Shown one piece after another: positions 26,301 through 36,739 of a DNA stretch of 64,000 nt (positions are counted from its first letter, which is position 1; each line of letters opens with the position of its first letter). The stretch comes from Ilex aquifolium (taxonomy: Eukaryota > Streptophyta > Magnoliopsida > Aquifoliales > Aquifoliaceae), in the NCBI GenBank assembly GCA_951799425.1, contig OX637394.1, forward strand, positions 6,583,501-6,647,500, given 5' to 3'. The position numbers and the translations under genes are program-made. Below the pieces are notes generated by a model. That model saw nothing but the letters and a program-made list of their open reading frames with translations. It had not been told where the DNA came from and searched no databases.

Positions 26301-27030
26301 AAAAGTTAGTGATATAGTCGACAACAACCAATGGAAGTGGCCAAACATTACGTCCCCTGACATTCAGGTTATTGCCAATGCTATGCCAGCTTATTCTCCT
26401 GATCAAGCAAGGGAAGATAGAGTGAAATGGAGACTAAATGAAAATGGTATTTTCACCTCCAAATCTACATGGGATTCCCTAAGAAACCGTGGCCCACATG
26501 TCCCTTGGCATAAGATTGTGTGGTTTAGAAACTCAGTGCCTAAAATGTGTTTCATTTTGTGGCTTGCAATCAAACAAAGATTAGCTGCAAAGGATAGATT
26601 GGTAGTTTATACTGGTCAAATCAACACTGATTGTATATTATGCAGGGAGTTTGGAGAGTCACATGAGCACTTGTTCTTTGATTGCAGATACTCTAAGAGC
26701 TTATGGGATAGTGTTGATGATTAGTGGGCAACGCTGGCAAGCAAGACGATGGCCTGAACTAATTGAGTGGGTCTCACAAAAATGGAAAGGAAAGACCATG
26801 CTTATTGTTATTCTTAAGCTTAGTCTTTCCATAACTGTGTACAGTATCTGGCGAGAGAGGAATAACAGGATCTTTACCAACCAGTTCATGGATGTTAATT
26901 CCTTACTTAGGAGTATGAGGCTAACTATGAGAGACAGGCTGGCTTCTACGAAGTTCCAAAACTCTCCTCAGAACCAGCACTTGGCACAAGTCTGGAGCCT
27001 TCCAAATGACTGCCTTATTCCAACTTAGAT
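23380..27030 (+). pseudogene. LINE ORF2 (endonuclease, reverse transcriptase, zf-RVT)
   Basis: ORF2 protein nicks target DNA and copies the LINE RNA into it. An apurinic-type endonuclease spans about 23400-24090, with RGLN, ETKV, MGDFNAI (about 23800) and SDHSPALV. The reverse transcriptase spans about 24760-25640, with ALVPKVPNPSTMGEFQPISC, FVSGRSIEDNILL and RGLRQGDSISPYLFV. The usual FADD is FDDD (near 25467). A zf-RVT domain follows at about 26480-26720 (WLAIKQRL, CILCREFGESHEHLFFDC), then a C-terminal WRERNNRIF segment. Stops and frame changes occur in the endonuclease (near 23537), at 25157, 25829 and elsewhere, so the gene is dead. Confidence 0.87.
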
Positions 27031-27600
27031 GGTTTCCTGCTACAAATGGAGTTATTAGGAGAAGGGGCTAAGGTGTTAGCTGGTACAAGCTAGTTTGGAA
27101 TATCAAATCTATTCCTAGATATAACTTCATCCTATTGCTTGCCATTGGATGCAAGTTGAACACCTTAGAAAAAATCCAATCTTATGCTGCTCACAGGGGC
27201 TCTCAATGTACACTATGTGAAGCTGCAGAGGAGTCTCGTCGGCCTTTTTTTTTTTGATTGCCCCTATTCTACTAGAGTATGGAGTTCTGTTCTTGCATTA
27301 TCTAGAGTCACTCTACATTCTAAACCCTAGGGTGTGTTGGTAGATTGGGCTGTAGCAAACTATAAAGGAAAATCCATGGCTGAAGTCCTGCTCAGACTGA
27401 GTCTTGCTACTTATGTTTATCACATAGGGATGGAGAGAAATAATAGGATATTCAGGGCCAAAAGTATGGACACTAGCACTGCTTCAAAGGTCATCCAATT
27501 GGCTATCATAAGCAAAATGGCTTCCCTCAAGTTTATATCTTCTAAGTCTAATTTGCAGCTGGCCGTTCAATGGAATCTTGTTCAAGAATGTTTTGTATAA
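27031..27600 (+). pseudogene. Second zf-RVT-like C-terminal segment of the LINE
   Basis: After the first zf-RVT and tail domain a second, diverged one follows in the same orientation. It has LVWNIKSIPRYNFILLLAIG, CTLCEAAEESRRP, FFFDCPYSTRVWSSV, then VYHIGMERNNRIF and a C-terminal segment. The two run in parallel with the same internal order. This is either an internal duplication of the ORF2 end or the 3' end of a related LINE joined by template switching. Confidence 0.7.
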
Positions 27601-27930
27601 ACTTCATATGATGCTTCTCTTTTTGGAATTCACTTGGAAGTGAGTTTAGTCTATCTCTTCCTCTTGAATTCTTTGTCTGGTATTTCCTTGTTTCCTAGTA
27701 TGTCCTTGCTTGTTTGTGCATACCTTTTATTTTCCCCTGTTTCAATATGTACATTTACGTTCTGAAAGAAAGAAAAAGAAAAAAAAGAATACGAGCCTTC
27801 TGGCTTAGATGCATTGGCCACTGCAGCAGTTCTTGGAGACAATGTTGGTGACCCAGGTGAGCATTCAGTTGGAGCCACTACCAAACATCCCCGGCATCGT
27901 CCTAGCTGCAGTTGCATCATGTGCATTTAG

Positions 27931-28162
27931 CCCTCAAGCCTGATATACCATTGTAACCACCATAAACTCGGTTAATATACCTCCAAGGAGCAGAGAACTC
28001 CTTTTCAGTGGATGCAGCTTTAGTCTCTCGACTGAAGTGAACCACTTACATCGCGTTATTGTCTTCCTCGTACAGTCTTATTCATTTTACTGTCCCACAC
28101 ATTCACTCTGAGGTAACAGGTTCACACAGTGGACTTGGGCATTTATTTTTTAGAACCCATCA
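27931..28162 (+). repeat. Left LTR stretch of the Tat element
   Basis: Matches 42866-43092 from AAGCCTGATATACCATTGTA to GAACCCATCA. It is shorter than the right LTR. Confidence 0.88.
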
Positions 28163-28164
28163 AT

Positions 28165-28182
28165 TGGCGCTGTCTGTGGGAA
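28165..28182 (+). other. Primer-binding site of the Tat element
   Basis: TGGCGCTGTCTGTGGG lies three bases after the LTR end, the usual position and sequence type for plant Tat elements. Confidence 0.7.
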
Positions 28183-28219
28183 TGATTTTCATCGTTTTCA
28201 TTCAAATTCTCTTATATCA

Positions 28220-29700
28220 TTGATTACTTTGATGGTTTCGACCCGGAATATGAGTAAATCTCACGCCTATCCCCAAGTCCACCAAAACTTACATGAGAAC
28301 GTCCCGGCCCCCGAAGTGGACGTCGAGGATTACCCCCCAGCGGTGAACCTCCCTCCACTCAATGAATTGGAAGCCTACCATCAAACCACGATGCAACTGA
28401 TAAAGCAGAACCAGTAGCTGATGGCATGGATACAGACACCTCAGCTTCCTCAGTTCCCACCAACACACCAAGAGCCTCCTCCACCCCCGGCAGAACACGA
28501 CGCCCCTCCTCATGAGCGCCAAGCCCCGCCTAATGGAGTCACGGAGCTCCATGAACATAGCCATTCTGGGGAGAACCTCCCAGAGGAACATGACGAAGAT
28601 GAGGCCCACAGTCGGGCCAGAGCAGCCTACAAAGAAGATAGACCCCACCCCCCCGCTAGACGTCATGGATCACTTATTGGAGCAAAGACTTCGCGAGCTC
28701 CAACGAGAGGTGGGTAACATGAAAGAGGCAGTTAAGGGAAAAGCCCCCGATACTATGGACACTCTAGTCCAACAAACCGAGTCACCATTCGTTCCCGAGG
28801 TCCTCCACTTCCCTCTCCCACAGAAGTTCCGGATGCCATCAGTAGAGGCGTTCGACGGAACTAAGGACCCGGTTGACCACTTGAACTCCTATAAAAATCA
28901 GATGGAACTTCAACGATACCTAGATCCAATTTGCTGCCGAGCTTTTGTAATCACCCTTAAGGGGTCGGCAATAGCCTGGTTTAATAGGCTATAACCAGCA
29001 TCGATTTCCTCCTATAGAGAACTCTCTATACAATTTGTATCCCATTTTATCGGAGCAATGACATACAAGAAGTCGTCCTATCACCTTCTGTGTGTCAAAC
29101 AGGGGCCTAGCGAATCCATCCGAAGTTATGTGCAACGCTTCAACCAAGAGCGTCTGAAGGTGGAAAGCGTGGACGACAAGTTCGCGCTGACCACTTTCAT
29201 GTATGGGCTCGGAGCACAGTCTAAGGACCTCCTCTTCTCGATAGCAAAAAACCCCCAAGCCACAATGGCCGAAGTGCTGGCAAAAGTCGAAAAGTACATC
29301 AACGGCGAAGATGCCTTCCACTTGAAAGGGGGTTCAACGCCGGCAGAAGGAGACAAGAAAAAGAGGGACCGCAATCCCAGGAAGGAGAGAAAACACGAGC
29401 GGACCCCGAGAAGAGACCGCTCACCAAGGAGAGGGAGAGAGCCTTCTCTTAAGAGAAGATGCAACGTTCGAGATCGCCTGGGACCCCCGCCACAGGAACT
29501 ACAGCCCCGATACGCCTCTGCACGGCTTTTGCCTCTAGTCACCTCCATTACTCAGGTCCTCCACGAGGTCCAAAACTAGAGGTTCATCCGGTGGCCGCCT
29601 GGGATGAAGTCCAATCCCAAGAAGAGAGATGCCTCCAAGTAATGTGAGTTCCATAAGGACACGGGCCATGAAACGAATGTCTGCATCTAGCTTAAGAGGG
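28220..29700 (+). other. gag region of the Tat element (fossil)
   Basis: A proline-rich start is followed by the retrotransposon gag core (FRMPSVEAFDGTKDPVDHLN and ITLKGSAIAWF near 28830-28990). The second half of the core follows (FNQERLKVESVDDKFALTTF near 29140-29200), then a highly basic Arg/Lys/Glu tail near 29340-29460. Gag forms the virus-like particle. It is not intact. Confidence 0.85.
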
Positions 29701-29741
29701 AGATCGAACATTTAATCTAGAGGGGACACCTGCGCCACTAC

Positions 29742-30407
29742 GTGGCGGGGGAAGGAAGAGCGCAGAACGACCAAGGACGGGACACCCGAGCGGCTGTTGT
29801 GCCTCCTCAGCAGCACCAGCAAGCTCTTGGTGAAGTCCGAGTCATCTCGGGAGGATTCGCTGGAGGAGGCGAATCCAGCTCAGCACGGAGGGCATACGCT
29901 AGGAAGGCTCAGTCAAAAGATTTTCTTGAAGTCCAGGAAATCCAAAAGGCACCTCGCCGCAAAGTGGAGATTACGTTTTTCGATGCGGATCTCAAAGGAT
30001 GCCAACACCCGCATGATGACCCCCTGGTCATAAAGGCAATTATCGCGAATAAAACCATACATCGAGTGCTCGTCGACAACGGGAGCTCAGCAGATATCAT
30101 TTTTATATTGGCCTTTGATCAGCTCGGTATAGAGAAATCGAGGCTCGAACCTGTAAAAACACATCTTTTGGGCTTCTCGGGTGAAAAGGTCTTGCCAATT
30201 GGCTCTATCCAACTCGTCCTCACCATAGAAGACCAACCTTGCCAGGTTACGAGCACTGTCCGCTTCTTAGTGGTGGATGCCCCTTCTGCATACAACGTCC
30301 TGTTGGGGAGACCATCTATCAATTCCATCAAAGCAATACCCTCGGCGTATCATTTGGTGATGAAGTTCCCCACTGAGAATGGGGTCGGCATGGTCAGGGG
30401 AGACTAA
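29742..30407 (+). other. Protease region of the Tat element (fossil)
   Basis: An aspartic protease motif, VLVDNGSSADIIF, lies near 30066-30105. As in other plant Tat elements, DNGSS replaces the DTGA/DSGA form. FLVVDAPSAYNVLLGRP follows near 30265. Confidence 0.85.
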
Positions 30408-30639
30408 CGCCTCGCTAGAGAATGTTACGTGGCATCAATAAGGCGGAAGGAGGTAGAGTCAGTCCAACTGGAGGATTTAGACATGAGGGACGAATTGGAG
30501 ACACGACCTACCCCCACCAAGCAGCTGGAGCCAATACAGTTGGATGAAGACCCATAGCACGTGGCCTTCGTTAGCTCCATGCTGCTCTCATTCATTAAGG
30601 AAAGCTTATCTCGTTTTTGAAGGAGAACGCTGACGTTTT

Positions 30640-31800
30640 CGCCTGAAAACAGGAGGATATGGAAGGAATAGACCCCACAGTGATTATACACCGACTTAGC
30701 ATCGATCCAAACTGTAAACCTGTGAGACAAAAGAGAAGGAGCTTCGCGCCATACAGGCAGAAAGTTATTAATGATGAGGTGGCTAAGTTGTTACGAGCCA
30801 AAGCCGTCAGGGAAGTCGATTACCCTACCTGGTTAGCTAACGTTGTGCTCGTGAAGAAGGTGAACGGCAAATGACGACTTTATATCGACTTCACCGATCT
30901 GAACAAGGCATGCCCCAAGGATAGTTTCCCTTTACCACGGATCGACCTAATAGTCGACGCCACAGCTGGTCATGATCTCTTCAGCTTCATGGACGCCTTT
31001 TCAGGGTATAACCACATTAGGACGGATCCGAACGACCAAGAAAAAACTTTGTTCGTCACAGAACAGGGGATCTTCTGTTATCAGGTTATGCCCTTCGAAC
31101 TGAAAAACGTCGGGGCCACCTATCAAAGGTTGGTCAACAGAATGTTCCATGAGAAGCTCTGCTCGACTATGGAAGTATCATAGATGACATGTTTGTAAAG
31201 TCGCTAAAAGCCGAGTCTCATATTCAACACATCGGGGAGTCGTTCGAAATTATGCGGCAATATCGAATGAAACTAAACCCGGCAAAGTGTGCCTTTGGAG
31301 TATCGACAAGAAATTTCCTGAGATTCATAGTCAATAGCAGGGGTATCAAGGCGAACCCCGAGAAGGTGAAGGTCGTTCTTGAAATGAAACCACCCACCAA
31401 CACTCGGGAGATACAACGCCTAACTGGAAGAATAACGGCACTCAATCGATTTGTTTCGCGCTCCAGCGACAAGTGCCGACCTTACTTCAAGGTCCTAAAG
31501 GTGGCCTTGCAGTGGGATGAAAAATGCGAAGAAGATTTCTAGTCCCTGAAGGCTTATTTGGCTTCGCCACCAGTGTTGGTAAGTCTTCAAGAATGAGAGG
31601 TTCTGACCCTTTACCTGGCCATATCGGACTTCTCAGTCAGTGCCACCCTTGTGAAGGACAAGGAGAGAGTCCAACAACCAGTCTACTTCTGCAGCAAAGC
31701 CCTCCGAGGAGCCAAAGAAAGATACTCAAAAATGGAGAAGCTCGTGTTAGCCCTTTTAGTGACAGCTCAGAGGTTAAGACCATACTTCTAGGCGCACACC
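30640..31800 (+). other. Reverse transcriptase and first RNase H of the Tat element (fossil)
   Basis: RT landmarks in order: KLLRAKAVREVDYPTWLANV near 30785, LPRID, FMDAFSGYNHI near 30986, FCYQVMPFELKN near 31073, and a thumb-side NPAKCAFGV near 31275. RNase H sequence follows. The region is broken. Confidence 0.88.
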
Positions 31801-31979
31801 ATTGAGGTCCCAACGGACCAGCCGATGAGGCAGGTCCTGCACAAGCCGGAAGCGTCTGGAAGGCTGGTCAAATGGGCGATAGAGCTTTGCGAATTCGACA
31901 TCAAGTTCAAGCCCAAGACGGTGATCAAGGGACAAATCCTGGCAGACTTCCTTGCCGAGTTTACCTCTCCATCTGAAGA

Positions 31980-32410
31980 GAACACAGAAGACCAAGACGG
32001 TGTCCTCGACGTACCTACGTGGAAACTGTATGTGGATGGAGCTTCAAACGCCCAGGGAAGTGGGGCCAGACTCATCCTGACCTCACCAGAGGGATATGAT
32101 TTGGAATATGCTTTGAGATTTAACTTTCAAGCATCCAACAATGAGGCAGAGTATGAGGCCCTGATAGCGGGCTTGAACCTGGCCTTTTCAATGAAGGTGC
32201 AGCAGATCGTGGTCCATAGCGACTTGCAACTGGTGGTGAGGCAGGTCGAAGAGGAATACGCCGCCAAGGACGAAAAAATGGCACTCTATGTGATAAAAGT
32301 GCACAGCCTGCTAAGGAAGTTCATCCTAGCTCAGCTGGTCCAATTCCCTCGAGAAGCCAACGCCCGGGCTGACGCCCTCGCTAAGTTAGCAACCGCCACC
32401 GACCGCGACT
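31980..32410 (+). other. Second (archaeal-type) RNase H of the Tat element (fossil)
   Basis: WKLYVDGASNAQGSGA, NNEAEYEALIAGL and VHSDLQLVVRQV are the catalytic blocks of the additional RNase H known from the Tat lineage of plant Ty3/gypsy elements. It lies between the first RNase H and the integrase, the order expected for Tat. Confidence 0.88.
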
Positions 32411-32639
32411 TACCGGGACAGGCACCCGTCAAAGTCTTGGCCGAGCCTAGCGTACAGCTCGATGAGGAACCAGCCGAAGAAAACCAAGTCATGCCACTTG
32501 AAGATAGCGATTCGTGGATGGATCCTATTGTGTCTTTCCTACATGACGGAACGCTCTTTAACGACCCGAAGGATACATCAAAGCTGAGGGCCAGAGCGGC
32601 GAGATTCACGCTAATCCAAGGTAACCTATACAAAAGAGG

Positions 32640-33765
32640 TTTTTCTTTTCCCTTAATGAAGTGTGTGTCTAGAATGGAGGCAGATTATATTCTAAGAGAA
32701 ATTCATGAAGGCATGTGTGGAAACCATATTGGCGCAAGGACCTTGGCGAGCAAGGCGCTACGGCAAGGTTACTTTTGGCCGACTATGTCCAGGGATACGA
32801 AGGAAGTAGTGAAGAAGTGCCAGGCTTTCCAGATCCATGGCAACCTGCTGCGCGACACTGCCCACCCGAGTAACTCACTCCCGTGGTCAACCCTTGGCCC
32901 TTTCAACAATCGGGTTTGGATATCTTGGGGCCCCTGCCCGTCGGGGTCGGACAATGCAAATTCGTAGTGGTCGCAGTGGATTATTTCACCAAGTGGGCCG
33001 AAGCCGAGCCGTTGGCTAGGATCACCGCACAGAAGGTTAAAAACTTTATTTGGAAGTCTATAATTTGCCGCTTCGGCTTCCCCAGGGCGCTGGTTTCAGA
33101 TAACGGGAAGCAGTTCGATAATCCGATATTCACGAATTTTTGCGTCGAGTTGTGGGTCAAAAACTACTTCTCGGCACCTGCACACCCACAGTCCAATGGG
33201 TAAGCTGAGGTGACCATCAGAACCATCAAGCTTGTGCTAAAGACTAGGTTGGAAGCATCTAAGTCTCAATGGGTAGATCACCTCCCGGCGGTATTATGGG
33301 CATATCGAACAACTATTCGAACCGCAACCGACGAGACTCCTTTTAGCCTTGCATATGGGACAGACACGATGGCCCCCGTTGAGGTTGGCCTGCCCTCCGC
33401 GAGAGCTGAACTCTTCAACCCAGAGCAAAATGAGAGGTCCTTGTTAGTCAACCTTGATTTCCTGGATGAAAATAGGGATGAAGCGCTGCAGCGGATATTC
33501 TCTTATCAGAGGAGCACGGCCAGATTTTATAACAAGAGGGTGAGGAGAAGAACTTTCAAACCAGGCGACTTGGTGCTGAAAAAACTACTCCTGGCCAGGA
33601 AGGACCCAGCCCATGGCAAGCTCGGGACCAACTGGGAAGGGTCATACATAGTGAAGAGGATAATCCGACCTGATAACTATGAGTTACAGACAGAGGAAGG
33701 AAGAGATTTGCAACATTCTTGGAACGCTGATCCCCTGAAGCGTTACCACCAATACAATTTTTGAA
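32640..33765 (+). other. Integrase region of the Tat element (fossil)
   Basis: An HHCC-type zinc domain (EIHEGMCGNHIGARTLASKA, then KKCQAFQ) is followed by the catalytic core (GLDILGPLP, VDYFTKWAEAEPL, VSDNGKQFDN). The C-terminal part has KPGDLVLKK and the LKRYHQYNF end. No chromodomain is seen, as expected for Tat. Confidence 0.87.
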
Positions 33766-33867
33766 AAACCTGTGTAAATGACAAGAGGGAGAGCTATTGT
33801 AAAACCCCATTTTTTGGATCAATGAAATTTCTGAAGTTCTTATAAAACAAAGAGTTTGCGCCAATTT

Positions 33868-34900
33868 TAGCCTAAGAGCTCGGAAGCTCGAAACTGCTAG
33901 GCTTTTCAGCCTAAGGGCTCCTAAGCTCGGAACGACCAGACTTTTCAACCTAAGAGCTCATAAGCTCAGGACGACCAGACTTTTCAACCTAAGAGCTTGT
34001 AAGCTCGGGACAACCAGGCTCTTCAGCCTAAGGGCTCGTAAGCTCGGGACGACTAGACTTTTCAGCCTAAGAGTTCATAAGCTCAGGACGACCAGACTTT
34101 TCAGTCTAAGAGCTCGTAAGCTCGGAACTACTAGGCTTTTCAGCCTAAGAGCTCGTAAGCTCGGGACTGCTAGGTTTTTCAGCCTAAGAGCTCGTAAGCT
34201 CGGACTGCTAGGCTTTTTTGCCTAAGGGCTCCTAAGCTCGGGACGACAAGACTTTTCAGTCTAAGAGCTCGTAAGCTCATGACGACTAGGCTTTTCAGCC
34301 TAAAAGCTCGTAAGCTCAGGACAACCAGGCTCTTCAGCCTAAGGGCTCGTAAGCTCAGTACGACTAGGTTTTTCAGCCTAAGAGTTCGTAAGCTCAGGAC
34401 GACTAGGCTTTTCAGCCTAAGAGCTCGTAAGCTCGAGACAAATAGGCTTTTCAGCCTAAGAGCTCGTAAGCTCGGACTACTTGGATTTTCAGTCTAAGGG
34501 CTCGTAAGCTCAGGACGACCAGACTTTTCAACCTAAGAGCTCGTAAGCTCAGGACGACCAGACTTTTTAGCCTAAGAGCTTGTAAGCTCAGGACGACCAG
34601 GCTCTTCAGCCTAAGGGCTCGTAAGCTCAGGACGACTAGGCTTTTCAGCCTAAGAGCTCGAAAACTCAGGACGACCAGGCTTTTCAGCCTAAGAGCTCGT
34701 AAGCTCGGAACTACTAGGCATTTCATCCTAAGAGCTCGTAAGCTCGGGACGACTAGGCTTTTCATCCTAAAAGCTCATAAGCCTGGATCTACTAGGATTT
34801 TCAGCCTAAGAGCTTTTTCAGCCAGGAATCTGCTAGGCTTTTCAGTCTAAGAGCTTTTTCAGCTCAGGGATCTACTAGGATTTTCAGCCTAAGAGTTCTC
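33868..34900. repeat. Tandem array of about 39-bp units in the Tat element
   Basis: About 26 head-to-tail units of the form CCTAAGAGCTCGTAAGCTCG followed by GGACGACTAGGCTTTTCAG lie directly after pol. Because 39 is a multiple of 3, some units read as an Arg/Leu-rich peptide repeat on either strand, which is an artefact. Unit variants (GGGCTCGTAAG, CTACTAGG) are mixed, suggesting ongoing unequal exchange. Confidence 0.93.
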
Positions 34901-35249
34901 GCGTCTCTCTGCAACCTACTTAGACTTCTCAACTTATCGGCCAAAATAAAAAAAAAAGAGAAAGAAGAAGAGAGAAACAATCATGACACAATTAGAAGTT
35001 GTCATTACAACAAAGACAGAAAGTTCGCTTTTTGGTCATAGAAGCATCCGGTTTACATGTCCAAAGAAGAAACACCCTAAGACCCCCTAGTAGGCCCTTT
35101 TAACTTGCAGTCAGCTCTCTCTAGTTGAGCATCAGAGCTCTAAGGCGAGCATTTTCCTCCATCAGGGCATTCTCTCTCCGTCCACCTCAACAAGCCTCTT
35201 CTTGAGGATCTCCACCTCAGCACTCAAAGATTCATCAAAAGAAGCCGGC

Positions 35250-36145
35250 GACTAAGATCCTGAGTCGCCCCTTAGCCTTTTTCTCTTGGAAGTAGCCTTC
35301 TCCGGCTTAGTAGAAGAGGTATCAGACTCGGGGAAGGAAGAAGGCACAAACCTAATCCAGCTCGAGCTGCCCCCTATCCCGAACAAGATCAGGTTCTGAG
35401 GGGTGACAAGGGCAGAATAGGGAATTGGCTTGGCTTGCTCCACCTAGATGACATTGAGCGCCTCGTCAAGGGTGAGGCTGGGGGTACCTGCGCAACGAAA
35501 CACAAACTCATTCGAAGTCAGTACAGTAGTTGTGAGTCAAGGTTGACAATCTTGAGATCAGTAAAAAATTTTAATACATACCTCTATTGCGAAAGCTCCT
35601 CCAAGAATGGGGAACCCGAACGCGCCAATTTTGCCTCTCAGTAGACTCCCATGAGTCTCCAGAGACAAAAAAGAAGCGTTGAGCCCACCCCTCAGGAGAG
35701 CTAGGGATGCCAAAAATCAGAGGAGGACAATAAATCGCCTCCAAGTGAAACGACCAAAGATAGGAGGAAAGTCGTGAGAGAGTTCAAAAAAGTAGAAGAA
35801 TTCAACAACAATAGGGAAGTCTTCGAAACCTTGAAGACGCCAGAAAATGAAGAAACCAATCAGGATGGCCCACCCCTCAAGAGAAAGGCGAGAAGGGCAC
35901 AACCCATAGAAAGAAATAACCCAGGCAAAGTCTTGATGGAGGGGAAAGTGGAGGCCCATCTCGAATGAGCCCACGAAGAAGGAAATCTCCCGTGAAGAGG
36001 AAATGTTGCAGGGTTCGTCAGGAGTAGAAGCCCTAACCACCAAGTCCTTAGGGAAGTCATATCTTCTCTTCACCTCCTCTACGTCAGAGGCAATGAGTAG
36101 TGAAGGAAGGAAGAAGATGGAGTACCAAAAATCATTCAACATGTC
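35250..36145 (-). other. Antisense reading-frame block 1 of the Tat element (fossil)
   Basis: The minus-strand frame at 36142-35717 has the order DFPKDLVVRAS, then LHFPLHQDFAWVISFYGL and SLEGWAILIGFFIFW. This resembles the N-terminal domain of plant retrotransposon-associated extra ORF proteins. A short basic block follows at 35443-35252. Extra antisense ORFs are known in Tat elements. Not intact. Confidence 0.55.
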
Positions 36146-36739
36146 TCAAGCACGTTGCTTAAACAAGGCAGAAGGAGATGAAGCCATAAGTCTCGAGAAC
36201 AAGAAGAATGAGAAAGCAGAGCGCAAAGGGTCTCCAAGCGCGAGCCAGGAACAAGAAGATCTCTGAGGAACAGTAAGAACATGAAGAGTTCGATGTACCA
36301 GAAAATAAATAAAGTGAAAAGGTGACTGTTAAACTTTCGCAGTCATGATAGCAATAAATGATAACGGCGCGAGGTAGGTGGAAGTTGTTGAGCCACCAAT
36401 TATCTCATTTATAGATTTGTAACCTATGTTAGCACAATTCATCTAGAAACGAACAGTCACAAAAGAAGTTTCCATAAAATAGCACAAGTATGAATAGACG
36501 AGCAGACCCGACTAAGAGCCCAGTCCAAGACAAGACTGCTTGGGATCATATAGAGCAGGCCGGGAGAAAGAGGCAGTACAAGTGAAAACCTTACTCCAAA
36601 CAGGCCAAGACCTCTTTCGAGTAGGGGGCAAGGGAACATGCAATCAACAACACAACATCACAAAAAGAAACCTTCATTGCAGAAAGAAAATTGTTTACAA
36701 GTATCAAAAAAAAAAAACTTGGTCTTCAAAATCAAGGCT

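Larger units (their letters stand above)
21463..27786 (+). mobile_element. L1-type LINE inserted in the VAL exon
   Basis: A plant L1-clade non-LTR retrotransposon of about 6.3 kb. It has a 5' leader, ORF1 with a DUF4283-like domain and zinc knuckle, ORF2 with endonuclease, reverse transcriptase and zf-RVT domains, and an A-rich tail (about 27765-27786). Comparison with the copy 1 exon shows that the junctions have no target duplication; instead about ten host bases (around GTAGCCCAA) are missing. Several stops and frame changes break ORF2, so it cannot move by itself. Confidence 0.92.
19574..27930 (+). pseudogene. VAL/HSI2-type repressor, 3' part, copy 2 (broken, LINE-split)
   Basis: Partner of the fragment at 2914-5348. 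The upstream exon-like stretch is only partly kept (about 19574-19654). Its beginning is replaced by unrelated sequence at about 19440-19570. The CW exon is intact at 20097-20210 ([28 protein letters not shown]). The next exon (20414-20483) carries two extra bases after CSCS relative to copy 1, which shifts the frame. The last exon starts at 21432 and is cut by the LINE at 21463. It resumes at 27787 ([29 protein letters not shown]) and ends against the Ty3/gypsy element near 27930. The rest of the last exon, including the LDLN motif, is absent. Confidence 0.85.

Noticed and set aside
28421-28717. Proline-rich host protein
   Set aside because: It is part of the gag region of the Tat element.
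34279-34765. Leu/Arg-rich repeat proteins on both strands
   Set aside because: They are translations of the 39-bp tandem array, whose length is a multiple of three.
33868-34900. CRISPR-like array
   Set aside because: The units are contiguous without unique spacers and lie inside a plant retrotransposon.
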